A stretch of 51,839 nucleotides of DNA from an uncultured Peptoniphilus sp. (GTDB taxonomy: Bacteria; Bacillota; Clostridia; Tissierellales; Peptoniphilaceae): positions 1 through 51,839 of the forward strand of contig NZ_CAMQAY010000008.1 of the NCBI RefSeq assembly GCF_946998875.1, read 5' to 3'. Below the pieces are notes generated by a model. That model ran no database searches, was not told where the DNA came from, and worked only from the letters and a program-made list of their open reading frames with translations. This document shows, one piece after another, positions 16,528 to 24,815 of the stretch. The translations under genes were made by a program, and so were the position numbers. Numbering within the stretch: position 1 is the stretch's first letter; every line of letters begins with the position of its first letter.

Positions 16528-17370
16528 TTAATTGCTAAAGTATGCAAGGAAGAGAGCACCTGGACCTGTGTGAGTGCCAACTACACTTCCTATTTGTATA
16601 AACTCTGGAGAAGAAATTTTATCTTCCCATAGATTTTTTGTCTCTCTCAAATATTTTTCAATCTTTTCTCTGTCTCTACCTGTGTAGCCAAGTTTAAGGG
16701 GCATGGAAAAATCAATAGAGCCATGCTTTTCAATTTCACTAATAAATAAATTGTTGGCATTTTTTACGCCCTTTGCCTTGCCAATACTTGCAATTGCTCC
16801 ATCTTCCATGGAAAGAAGAACCTTTACAGAAAAAAGTCCACCTATAAGGGCAGATGTCTTTGAAATTCTTCCACCTCTTTCAAGGTATTCCAAGGTGTCA
16901 ACTAAAACTACAAGTCGAAGTCTTTTCTTTGCTTCCTCCAAAAGTTCGGCGATTTCTCTTGCAGACTTTCCTTCTCTTACAAGCCTCATGGCATAATCAA
17001 CGAGAGCTCCCTCTGCATTTGAAACATTTAAGCTATCTACAATAAAAATTTTATCCTCAAGACCTTGGCTAGCTATCTTTGCACTTTGATAAGTTCCAGA
17101 TAATTTTGATGACAAGACAATTACCACAGCCTCGTCGCCCTTATCAATAACTTTTTTGTAGGCATCCATAAAAGCCACAGGTGTTGGTTGACTTGTCTTT
17201 GGAAATTCTTCCTTCCTTTCAAGCCTTTCATAAAATTCATCCTTTGTAATATCAACTGAATCTAAAAAGTCTTCTTCGCCAAAAGTTACGTGAAGGGGCA
17301 CAACAATTAAGTCCTTCTTAATATTTTCTTCTATGTCACAAGTTGATCCTACAATTATTTTTACTGCCAT
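16528..17370 (-). CDS. DegV family fatty-acid-binding protein
   Basis: A 280-residue DegV protein. Family motifs: KIIVGSTCDIEE at the N-terminus, VPLHVTFGEEDFLD, FPKTSQPTPVAF, VIVLSSKLSGTYQSA, YLERGGRISKTSALIG and the C-terminal GSVVGTHTGPGALFLAYF. DegV/FakB proteins bind a fatty acid and hand it to FakA kinase; no fakA is nearby, so the role here is by family only. The ATG at 17370 has GAGG 7 nt upstream; a GTG at 17382 is in frame but lacks its own site. Confidence 0.92.
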   Translation of the reverse strand: MAVKIIVGSTCDIEENIKKDLIVVPLHVTFGEEDFLDSVDITKDEFYERLERKEEFPKTSQPTPVAFMDAYKKVIDKGDEAVVIVLSSKLSGTYQSAKIASQGLEDKIFIVDSLNVSNAEGALVDYAMRLVREGKSAREIAELLEEAKKRLRLVVLVDTLEYLERGGRISKTSALIGGLFSVKVLLSMEDGAIASIGKAKGVKNANNLFISEIEKHGSIDFSMPLKLGYTGRDREKIEKYLRETKNLWEDKISSPEFIQIGSVVGTHTGPGALFLAYFSN

Positions 17371-17529
17371 ATATTTCCTCACAATTATTTATATTTTATC
17401 TATTTTTACTATTATACATTAAAAATATTAAAACTTATTTTATAAATTATTAACATTTCATTAAACTTTTCACATATTTACTATATTGTGCAAGCTTTAG
17501 TATAAAGAAAATAAGGGAAAGTGTCAACA

Positions 17530-17551
17530 TTTACACCAAGCCAAGTGTAAA
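17530..17551. promoter_or_regulatory. Operator-like dyad before the radical-SAM-like gene
   Basis: Perfect arms TTTACAC and GTGTAAA are separated by 8 nt. A further GTGT half-site lies at 17521. The dyad occupies the short leader just before the GTG start at 17558. Confidence 0.45.
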
Positions 17552-17557
17552 GTTTTT

Positions 17558-18289
17558 GTGGTAAAATATTTAGAGAAGATTGATTTTATTTGGGGAGATG
17601 ATTTTATCAATAGATATTCAAAAATTACAAATAAGACAAAAAGAGAAATTGTCCTTCTTAAGGCAAGACCCTGCAAGTGGGGCAAGTGTACTTTTTGTGA
17701 TTATATAGAAGACAACGAAGTGGACAATAAAAAAATTGACGAGATAAATTTTGAAGTTTTAAAAAATGTCACTGGAGAATTTGGAGTCCTAGAAGTCATT
17801 GACTCAGCCTCAGTTTTTGATTTGACAGAAGCGACTCTTAGAGAAATAAAGAGAATTGTTGAGGAAAAAAATATAAAGCGCTTATTTTTTGAAGCTCATT
17901 GGATTTATAGGAATAGATTAGATGAGATAAGAGATTTTTTTAAAGTTCCCATAACTTTTAAAACAGGAATAGAAACTTTTGACAATGACTTTAGGGAAAA
18001 CATCTTAAAAAAGGGAGCCGACTTTAAAGACTATAGGGAAGTTAAAAAATATTTTGACTCTCCCTGTGTCATGGTGGGCATAAAGGGTCAGACAAGAGAA
18101 ATGATTGATAAAGACATGGAAATTATAAAAAACTTTTCTCATGCGACAGTAAATATTTTTATGAACAACTCCACAGATATAAAAAGAGACGATGAACTCG
18201 TTAAGTGGTTTGTAGAAAAATATAGGTACCTTGAAGATGATCCTCGTGTCGATATTTTATTTGAAATAACAGACTTTGGTGTGGGCTAA
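17558..18289 (+). CDS. Radical-SAM-like protein with an unusual CX4CX2C cluster
   Basis: A 243-residue protein whose ARPCKWGKCTFCDY segment (C39, C44, C47) resembles the [4Fe-4S]-binding motif of radical SAM enzymes, but with CX4CX2C spacing instead of CX3CX2C. The region around VLEVIDSASVFDL and FEAHWIYRNRLDEI, followed by KTGIETFDNDFRENILKKG, matches the strand-and-glutamate pattern of radical SAM barrels (compare the GIET element). It is shorter than most full barrels. The substrate is unknown. The GTG start has only a weak Shine-Dalgarno; no better in-frame start is present. The 5' leader holds a dyad. Confidence 0.65.
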   Translation: MVKYLEKIDFIWGDDFINRYSKITNKTKREIVLLKARPCKWGKCTFCDYIEDNEVDNKKIDEINFEVLKNVTGEFGVLEVIDSASVFDLTEATLREIKRIVEEKNIKRLFFEAHWIYRNRLDEIRDFFKVPITFKTGIETFDNDFRENILKKGADFKDYREVKKYFDSPCVMVGIKGQTREMIDKDMEIIKNFSHATVNIFMNNSTDIKRDDELVKWFVEKYRYLEDDPRVDILFEITDFGVG

Positions 18290-18346
18290 CAATCTTTAAG
18301 AAAAAATAAATAGAAATCTTTAGAATTTGTTTTTAAGATTAAAAAA

Positions 18347-18379
18347 TTCCCGATGGAAAATTTCCACCGGGATTATTTT
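18347..18379. terminator. Shared terminator between convergent genes
   Basis: TTCCCG-AT-GGAAA-AT-TTTCC-ACCGGGA hairpin followed by TTATTTTTT on the plus strand and by a run of T on the minus strand. It serves the radical-SAM-like gene (plus) and probably the AbgT gene (minus). Confidence 0.75.
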
Positions 18380-18395
18380 TTGAGAATATTTTATT

Positions 18396-19973
18396 TTAGA
18401 TAAATAACATTGTTATCATGTCTTGGACATGAAGTGGTGCTTCTGGTCCAACAGGAAGTCCCACTAGATACCATACTATCATTAAAGCTGTCCAACATAA
18501 TAAGAAGAACATTGAATATGGAAGCATCATTGAAGTAAGAGTTCCAAGTCCAGATTCTTCGTCATACTTTTGCATGAATACAACGATCATTGCGAAGTAA
18601 GACATAAGTGGTGTGATGATGTTTGTTGAAGAGTCACCAATTCTATAAGCGACTTGTGTAAGTGCAGGTGAAAGTCCAAGATTATACATCATTGGCACAA
18701 AGATTGGAGCCATGATTGCCCATTTTGCTGAAGCCGAACCCATAAATAGGTTTAAGAAAGCTGAAAGCAAGATGAACATAAGTAATAGCGGAAGTCCCTT
18801 TAACTTAATTGACTCTAAGAAGTCTGCTCCGTTTTTTGCAAGAATTAGTCCCAAGTTTGTTTGGTTGAAATATTTTACGAACTGTGCTGCAAAGAAAGCA
18901 AGAACAAGGTATCCGCCCATGCCCTTCATTGCCTTTGTCATTGCTTCAACAAGGTCGTGGGAATTTTTTATTGTTCCAACGGTTTTACCATAAGCTAGAC
19001 CAGGAATCATGAAAAGTAGTAGCATAGCTGGTATAAGTCCGTGACCCAAGAAGTACTTAAGAGTTTTCATGTCTTTTCCTTCCTCTATTGCTCTAAAAGG
19101 AGCATTAGCTGGGAACATCAAAAATGCCATTATTGCTACAAAGACTATGAAAGCTATAAGAGCATTTCTAAGTCCCTTTCTTTCCACATCTGTAAGAGGT
19201 GTAGAACTAGCCTTATAGGAGCCATGATATTCTCCCAAGTTCTTTTCTACAATTCTATTAGTTACAAAGGTACCAATAATTGTGATTAAGAAAGTTGATA
19301 CAAATAGGAAGTACCAGTTACAAGTAGCGGCAAGAGTCATGTCTATACCACCAGCTTTTAAGGCTTCATTTGTAATATTTGTAAGTAGGGGGTCAGTTGT
19401 ACCAAGTAATAAGTTGGCAGAGAAACCACCACTTACGCCTGCAAAGGCTGCGGCAATACCAGCAAGGGGATGACGACCTGCATTTGCAAAGATTAGAGCT
19501 CCTAGTGGAACTACTACTAAGTATCCAGCATCAGATGCAATATTTGACATAACGCCAGCAAATACAACTGTGGCTGATAAAAGTGTTGGGTTTACATTTG
19601 ATAGTAGTCTTTTTAAGGTAGCATCAAAAAGTCCACTGTTTTCAGCAACACCAACCCCAAGCATTGCTACAAGAACTGTTCCTAGTGGAGCAAAGCCTGT
19701 AAAGTTTTCTGTTGCAGAGTTAAAGATATAAGCTAGTCCTTCCCAATTTAATAGAGATACAGCTTCTTTAGTAACTTTTTCTCCAGCTTTTGCATCGAAA
19801 TATGTAACACTTAAGCCTGATTTTGCTGCAAAATATGATACTATGATTACGATTACACTCAGTATTGCAAAAATCATGGCAGGATGTGGTAATTTATTAC
19901 CAATTCTTTCTACGCCTTTCAGAAAGCCGCCAACATCGTTCTGGTTTTTAACCTGTTTTTTGTTTTCTTTCAT
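18396..19973 (-). CDS. AbgT-family transporter (p-aminobenzoyl-glutamate type)
   Basis: A 525-residue integral membrane protein of the AbgT family. Motifs include NKLPHPAMIFAILSV at the N-terminus, PLGTVLVAMLGVGVAENSGL, SDAGYLVVVPLGALIF, FSANLLLGTTDPLL and the C-terminal GDSSTNIITPLMSYFA. Family members carry p-aminobenzoyl-glutamate or export sulfonamide-like compounds; the substrate here is not proved. The ATG follows GGAGG. A minus-strand promoter (TTGTTG, 18 bp, TATAAT) lies at 20017-20046. It is divergent from the serine operon. Confidence 0.92.
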   Translation of the reverse strand: MKENKKQVKNQNDVGGFLKGVERIGNKLPHPAMIFAILSVIVIIVSYFAAKSGLSVTYFDAKAGEKVTKEAVSLLNWEGLAYIFNSATENFTGFAPLGTVLVAMLGVGVAENSGLFDATLKRLLSNVNPTLLSATVVFAGVMSNIASDAGYLVVVPLGALIFANAGRHPLAGIAAAFAGVSGGFSANLLLGTTDPLLTNITNEALKAGGIDMTLAATCNWYFLFVSTFLITIIGTFVTNRIVEKNLGEYHGSYKASSTPLTDVERKGLRNALIAFIVFVAIMAFLMFPANAPFRAIEEGKDMKTLKYFLGHGLIPAMLLLFMIPGLAYGKTVGTIKNSHDLVEAMTKAMKGMGGYLVLAFFAAQFVKYFNQTNLGLILAKNGADFLESIKLKGLPLLLMFILLSAFLNLFMGSASAKWAIMAPIFVPMMYNLGLSPALTQVAYRIGDSSTNIITPLMSYFAMIVVFMQKYDEESGLGTLTSMMLPYSMFFLLCWTALMIVWYLVGLPVGPEAPLHVQDMITMLFI

Positions 19974-20016
19974 TTAATTCCTCCTTATTAATGAAAATAA
20001 TATCCTCAAATTTAAT

Positions 20017-20046
20017 ATTATAGTAAATCTGTTATACTTTCAACAA
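20017..20046 (-). promoter_or_regulatory. Promoter of the AbgT gene
   Basis: Minus strand: -35 TTGTTG (20046-20041), 18-bp spacer, -10 TATAAT (20022-20017). Confidence 0.6.
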
Positions 20047-20175
20047 TTATTTGACAATATTACTATTTTTATCAATACTGTAATAGATTAAATTAAATGA
20101 TTTATTTTCATACAATATAAAATCTATTTATAATCAACTATTGACTAAAAATTTGTTGTTTAGAGGGCTTAGGAA

Positions 20176-20216
20176 TGTTAAATTTAATTCACAAATTTAA
20201 CACTTTATGCTAAAAT
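20176..20216 (+). promoter_or_regulatory. Serine-operon promoter with a perfect 10-bp operator dyad
   Basis: The promoter is TTCACA (20188-20193), 17 bp, TAAAAT (20211-20216) with an extended TG at 20208. A perfect inverted repeat, TGTTAAATTT (20176-20185) and AAATTTAACA (20193-20202) with a 7-nt centre, lies across the -35, as expected for repressor control. The cognate regulator is not identified. Confidence 0.65.
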
Positions 20217-20241
20217 AGAATAGCAAGGAGAGGGTTAAATA

Positions 20242-20910
20242 ATGAAAGAATATAGTTCCTTTGAAATCCTTGGACCCATAATGGTTGGTCCATCGTCATC
20301 ACACACTGCAGGCGCTTGCAAGATTGCAAGAGTTGCTGCAAAAATTTGTCCTAGTAATTATGAAAGCGTGGAATTTTATTTGCACGGTTCTTTTGCATAT
20401 ACATATAAGGGTCATGGCACTGATAGGGCACTTTTAGGCGGAATAATGGGCTTTAAGACCTATGATAATTCTATTAGAAGGGCTTATGAGATTGCTGATG
20501 AGAGAGGCCTTAACTACTCTTTCATCCCAATGAATTTAGGAGAAGAGTATCACCCAAATACAGTTAAAATAAAATTTAATTATAAAGATGGAAGTAGCGA
20601 ATATGTTATTGGCTCCTCAATTGGCGGAGGCAATATGATAATCGTTGACATAAATGGAATAAAGGTTGAATTTGATGGCAAATTTCCTACATTTTTGTTC
20701 CAATATAATGAACAAAAGGGCGTTATCGCCGAAGTTTCCACAGCTTTAGCTAATGAAAATTACAATATTGAATCTATTAACACATCTAAGGATATGCTTA
20801 CTGAAATTGTAACCCTAACTGTTGAGCTAGACGAAAATGCCAATGAAAATTTAAAAAATCTTTTGTTAAATAATCCTAGATATTTAACTTCAAAATATGT
20901 GGAGGTTTAA
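20242..20910 (+). CDS. sdaAB: L-serine dehydratase, beta subunit
   Basis: A 222-residue beta subunit of the iron-sulfur L-serine dehydratase, which deaminates serine to pyruvate and ammonia. It carries the GPSSSHTAGACKIARVA motif at residues 13-30, GHGTDRALLGGIMGF, and a C-terminal ACT domain (FQYNEQKGVIAEVSTALANENYNIESI) that can sense an amino acid. The ATG follows AAGGAGAGGG. It is the first gene of sdaAB-sdaAA-transporter. Confidence 0.95.
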   Translation: MKEYSSFEILGPIMVGPSSSHTAGACKIARVAAKICPSNYESVEFYLHGSFAYTYKGHGTDRALLGGIMGFKTYDNSIRRAYEIADERGLNYSFIPMNLGEEYHPNTVKIKFNYKDGSSEYVIGSSIGGGNMIIVDINGIKVEFDGKFPTFLFQYNEQKGVIAEVSTALANENYNIESINTSKDMLTEIVTLTVELDENANENLKNLLLNNPRYLTSKYVEV

Positions 20911-21792
20911 ATGTTAAATACTGCTAAAGAAATTGTAGAAGTATGCGAAAGTGAAAATCTTCACCTTTATGACTTAGTATTAAAGGGAGAGACAAAGACC
21001 CTTAAAATGACTGAAGAAGAGATGAAGAAAAAGCTTCAAGATATTTTAGATGTTATGAAAGCTTCATCGCATGAAACACTAGATAAAACTTACGACACTG
21101 AATATAAAATGATAGACGGCTTTGCAAAGAAGATGAACGACTATCAAAAAGAAAAAGATCCTTTAACTAGCAAATTTCTAGTTAGGACAATGGCTATGGC
21201 CTTTTCCACATCTGAAACCAATGCAAATATGGGAACTATTGCAGCAGCGCCAACTGCTGGAAGTTCAGGTATTATGCCTGCAGCCTTAATGGCAGCAAGA
21301 GACAAATATGGTTTAGATGACGAGACTTTAATAAATGGACTTTTGACATCAATAGGAATAGGGCAAATTATTGGTAAATATGCAACATTTGCCGGTGCTG
21401 AAGGTGGATGCCAAGCTGAATGTGGTTCTGCCAGTGCTATGGCAGCAGCTGCATTAGTAGAGATGCTTGGCGGAAGCGTAGAAGAAGCACTAAATGCAGC
21501 CAGCATTACACTTATTAATGTAATGGGGCTGGCCTGCGATCCAATTGCAGGACTAGTAGAGTATCCATGTACTTTTAGAAATGCCTCAGGTGTTATGAAT
21601 TCTTTCATATCAGCTGATATGGCCCTTGCAGGTATTAAATCTATTGTACCTTTTGACGAAGTTTGTCAAGCAATGGGTGAAGTTGGGCATCTACTACATG
21701 AATCAATTAGGGAGACTGGTCTTGGCGGGCTAGCAGGTACAAAAACCGGACAATGTATTAGAGCCGAGTTTTTGAATATTAAGGAGGATTAA
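20911..21792 (+). CDS. sdaAA: L-serine dehydratase, alpha subunit
   Basis: A 293-residue catalytic alpha subunit. Cluster-ligand and family motifs are present: MGTIAAAPTAGSSGIMPAAL, GAEGGCQAECGSASAMAAAAL, GLACDPIAGLVEYPC and LGGLAGTKTGQCI. It starts directly after the sdaAB stop, with GGAGG in the end of that gene, so expression is coupled and the subunits should be made together. Serine fermentation to pyruvate is typical of amino-acid-using anaerobes. Confidence 0.96.
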   Translation: MLNTAKEIVEVCESENLHLYDLVLKGETKTLKMTEEEMKKKLQDILDVMKASSHETLDKTYDTEYKMIDGFAKKMNDYQKEKDPLTSKFLVRTMAMAFSTSETNANMGTIAAAPTAGSSGIMPAALMAARDKYGLDDETLINGLLTSIGIGQIIGKYATFAGAEGGCQAECGSASAMAAAALVEMLGGSVEEALNAASITLINVMGLACDPIAGLVEYPCTFRNASGVMNSFISADMALAGIKSIVPFDEVCQAMGEVGHLLHESIRETGLGGLAGTKTGQCIRAEFLNIKED

Positions 21793-21793
21793 A

Positions 21794-23035
21794 ATGACAG
21801 AAAAAAAGAAAAAAATAGGTCTAATTCCTAGACTTATTATAGCTATTGCACTAGGTATTATTGTTGGTCAATATTGTCCAGCAGTAGTAACTAAAATTGC
21901 AATCACAATCTCTGGATTATTTGGAAAGTTCTTAAACTTCATTATTCCATTGATGATCATCGCCTTTGTATCTAAAGGTATTGCAGACCTATCTGAAGGT
22001 GCTGGTAAACTTTTAGGAGTAACTGTTGCACTTGCTTATGCATCTACACTAGTTGCTGGATCTTTATCCTACACTATGGCAAGAAGCATATTCCCAAGCT
22101 TTATTAAACCAGAACTTGCAGATCAAGTTCAAAAGGCAACTACAAATGAAATTGCACCTTTCTTTGAAATTCCACTAGGAGCTTTCATTGATGTAACAGC
22201 AGCACTTGTACTTGCATTTATGCTAGGACTTACAGTTTCAGCACTAAGAGCAAAGGGAAGCGGAGAAGTTTTCTATAAGGGAATTAACGAATTCAACGAA
22301 ATCATAAATTTAGTATTAGCTAGATTCGTAATACCTCTACTTCCATTCTTTATCTTTGGTAACTTCTGTAACCTATCATATTCAGGTTCAGTATTTGCAA
22401 TTCTTGCAATATTCTGGAAAATATTCCTATGCATTATTATTTTGCATTCACTTTACATGGTTGTTCTATTTACAGCATCAGGCGCATACACAGGAAGAAA
22501 TCCTTTCAAATGCTTAAGAGCAGCAGTTCCAGCTTACTTAACAGCTATAGGAACTCAATCTTCAGCAGCAACTATCCCTGTAAATGTTGCTTGTAACAGA
22601 AAAATGGGCGTAACAAGACAAATTAGAGAATTCTGTATCCCACTTTGTGCAACAGTTCACTTAGCTGGATCAATGATTACTTTAACAGCTTGCGTATTCA
22701 CATTACTTACAATGTTTGATATGCCTCACTCTTTCCCACTAATTCTTAAATTTATCGGTATCCTAGGAGTTGCCATGGTAGCAGCACCAGGAGCACCTGG
22801 TGGAGCAGTAATGAGTGCACTTCCATTCTTACCAGTAGTAGGAATTGAATCATCAGGAACACTTGCTACAATTTTAATTTCACTATATCTAACTCAAGAC
22901 TCTTTTGGTACAGCAGCTAACGTAACTGGCGATAACGCTATTTCAATGGCAGTTGAAAAAATCTATTACAAGTACATTGTAAAAAGACCTATTCCAGAAG
23001 AAAACTTCGAAGAAGAAGCAAGACTAGATATTTAA
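21794..23035 (+). CDS. Dicarboxylate/amino acid:cation symporter (probable serine uptake)
   Basis: A 413-residue transporter of the DAACS family (SstT/DctA/GltP-like). Motifs: FLNFIIPLMIIAFVSKGIADL, the TM7-HP2 region AIGTQSSAATIPVNVACNRKMGV (serine-rich HP1 tip) and DNAISMAVEKIYYKY near the end. It starts one base after sdaAA behind AGGAGG. Operon position with both serine dehydratase subunits suggests it imports serine or threonine; that is inference. A strong terminator follows. Confidence 0.88.
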   Translation: MTEKKKKIGLIPRLIIAIALGIIVGQYCPAVVTKIAITISGLFGKFLNFIIPLMIIAFVSKGIADLSEGAGKLLGVTVALAYASTLVAGSLSYTMARSIFPSFIKPELADQVQKATTNEIAPFFEIPLGAFIDVTAALVLAFMLGLTVSALRAKGSGEVFYKGINEFNEIINLVLARFVIPLLPFFIFGNFCNLSYSGSVFAILAIFWKIFLCIIILHSLYMVVLFTASGAYTGRNPFKCLRAAVPAYLTAIGTQSSAATIPVNVACNRKMGVTRQIREFCIPLCATVHLAGSMITLTACVFTLLTMFDMPHSFPLILKFIGILGVAMVAAPGAPGGAVMSALPFLPVVGIESSGTLATILISLYLTQDSFGTAANVTGDNAISMAVEKIYYKYIVKRPIPEENFEEEARLDI

Positions 23036-23056
23036 CAAAAATGCATATTTACCTAG

Positions 23057-23087
23057 AAAAAACTATGTCTCTGACATAGTTTTTTTG
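23057..23087 (+). terminator. Terminator of the serine operon
   Basis: AAAAACTATGTC-TCT-GACATAGTTTTT hairpin continuing into TTT: a perfect stem with a run of T. Confidence 0.92.
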
Positions 23088-23135
23088 CTTTATAAATTTT
23101 TTTATGTCTATCTAATTAAAGAATTAAAATAAATT

Positions 23136-23144
23136 TGCTATAAT
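23136..23144 (+). promoter_or_regulatory. Extended -10 of the SDR-lipid kinase-folD operon
   Basis: TGCTATAAT, a perfect extended -10, 22 nt upstream of the ATG at 23166. Confidence 0.6.
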
Positions 23145-23165
23145 GAGACTAAAGGTTGGTGTGAC

Positions 23166-23900
23166 ATGAAGACTGTACTTATAACTGGTGCCTCAAGAGG
23201 TATTGGCAGAGACATTGCCAAGAGACTGGCAAGAGAAGACTATAGAATTATAATAAATTACAATAAATCTGAAAAAGAAGCAAAAAAATTAGAAGAAGAA
23301 ATTAGAACTATGGGAAAAGATGCCCTTGCCATAAAGGCAGATGTGACAAAATTTTCTGAAGTGGAAGAAATGTTTCATGAAGTTTCAAAAAGATTTAAGG
23401 GCGTTGATATACTCATAAACAATGCAGGAATTTCTAGCTATGCACTTTTCCAAGACATTGACGAAAAAACTTGGGATAATATTTTTGATGTAAATGTAAA
23501 GGGAGTTTACAATTCCATTCACGCAGCTCTTCCCTATATGTTAGAAAAGCATGCGGGAAAAATTTTAAATATGTCATCTATTTGGGGCATAGTTGGTGGC
23601 TCCATGGAAAGTCATTACTCTGCAAGTAAGGGCGCTATAAATGCGCTTACAAAGGCCCTGGCACAGGAACTTGGCTACTCTGGCATAACGGTAAATGCTA
23701 TTGCGCCAGGCGCAGTTGATACACCAATGACCAAGGAAATAGGAGAAGAAAACTTGTGCATTTTATCTGAGGAAATTCCCATGGGTAGGCTTGCTACCAC
23801 TGAAGAGATAGCAGAGCTAGTTGCCTTTATGATTTCAGAGAAAAATTCCTATATGACAGGACAAATTATTTCGCCTAACGGCGGCATGATAGTTTATTAA
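23166..23900 (+). CDS. SDR-family oxidoreductase (FabG/YmfI-like)
   Basis: A 244-residue short-chain dehydrogenase/reductase. The NAD(P)-binding motif is TGASRGIG (residues 7-14), NNAG follows (ILINNAGISS), and the catalytic Ser-Tyr-Lys is in SSIWGIVGG and YSASKGAINAL. The C-terminal motifs are VNAIAPGAVDTPM and GQIISPNGGM. The SSIWG and SASKGAINALTKALAQELG segments resemble YmfI, the EF-P 5-aminopentanone reductase; FabG (3-oxoacyl-ACP reductase) is the alternative. No fatty-acid genes are adjacent, which favours a YmfI-like role, but this is not proved. Confidence 0.85.
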   Translation: MKTVLITGASRGIGRDIAKRLAREDYRIIINYNKSEKEAKKLEEEIRTMGKDALAIKADVTKFSEVEEMFHEVSKRFKGVDILINNAGISSYALFQDIDEKTWDNIFDVNVKGVYNSIHAALPYMLEKHAGKILNMSSIWGIVGGSMESHYSASKGAINALTKALAQELGYSGITVNAIAPGAVDTPMTKEIGEENLCILSEEIPMGRLATTEEIAELVAFMISEKNSYMTGQIISPNGGMIVY

Positions 23901-23918
23901 TAAAGAGAGGTACTTATA

Positions 23919-24815
23919 ATGAAGATTTTATTTATTTACAATCCAAATTCTGGAGATGAAAGTGGAGAAGAGTTTATTGGAGAAGTTCAAAAGTATTTAG
24001 AAGGATATTTTGAAGAAGTAATTTTAAGGGAGACAAAAAAAGAAGGCGACGGCACAAGGTTTGTAGAAGAGACAAAGGATATTGATGCTATTGGAGTTTA
24101 TGGTGGTGACGGAACTGTAAATGAAGTTTTATTGGGCATGCATAAAACTTCTTCAAGGGCTAAACTTTTAATTTTGCCAGGGGGTACGGGAAATTTATTG
24201 GCAAAGAAACTTGGAATAGATGATGACAAGGAAGCTGCCCTAAGATCCTTTGACTTTAAAAGGACAAAGAAGATTGACCTTGGCAAGGTAAATGATAAGA
24301 TTTTCAGCCTCTTTGCATCAATAGGTGCAGTGCCAGAGGCAATCCACGAAGTCTCCTCAGAAGAAAAGTCAAAATTTGGTGGTCTTGCCTATATAAAGAA
24401 GTCCATAGAAAAATTAGCTTCATCAGAAGAATATAAGCTCCAAGTAAAATCTGATGGTGGAGATTATTCTGGACCTGTGGATCACTTAATAGTTGGTCTT
24501 ACAAATAAAATTGGAAAATTAGAATTTACCCAAGAAAACGAAGAGATGAATAGTGGCAAGGCAAACTTATTTATACTTACAAGGGACACCCTAAAGGACA
24601 GACTAGAAGCTTTAAAGGATTCCATAGCTGGAGAAGTTGAAGAGGGAGAAAATGTCCTTCACTATACAGTTAAAGAAGTTGAAATAGATTCCCTTGACGG
24701 TGAAAAAGTTAGCCTAGATATTGATGGAGATAAGGGACCAAGCTTGCCAGTTAAGATAAAAATTTTAAGAGAAAGAGTGGAAGTATACCTTCCAAGTGAG
24801 GTGAAAGATGACTAA
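23919..24815 (+). CDS. Diacylglycerol-kinase-family lipid kinase
   Basis: A 298-residue lipid kinase of the DagK/YegS/LCB5 family. The N-terminus reads FIYNPNSGDESG (nucleotide-binding strand), and the catalytic motif VYGGDGTVNEVLLG is at about residues 64-77, followed by LPGGTGNLLAKKLGI. The C-terminal beta domain includes SLDIDGDKGPSLPVKI. Members phosphorylate diacylglycerol or a related lipid at the membrane. The ATG follows AGAGAGG. Its end overlaps folD by 8 nt. Confidence 0.9.
   Translation: MKILFIYNPNSGDESGEEFIGEVQKYLEGYFEEVILRETKKEGDGTRFVEETKDIDAIGVYGGDGTVNEVLLGMHKTSSRAKLLILPGGTGNLLAKKLGIDDDKEAALRSFDFKRTKKIDLGKVNDKIFSLFASIGAVPEAIHEVSSEEKSKFGGLAYIKKSIEKLASSEEYKLQVKSDGGDYSGPVDHLIVGLTNKIGKLEFTQENEEMNSGKANLFILTRDTLKDRLEALKDSIAGEVEEGENVLHYTVKEVEIDSLDGEKVSLDIDGDKGPSLPVKIKILRERVEVYLPSEVKDD

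Noticed and set aside
20176..20202. A Rex site upstream of sdaAB
   Set aside because: TGTTAA and TTCACAA resemble Rex half-sites, but their spacing is 6 instead of 4, while a perfect 10-bp dyad of different symmetry explains the same bases.
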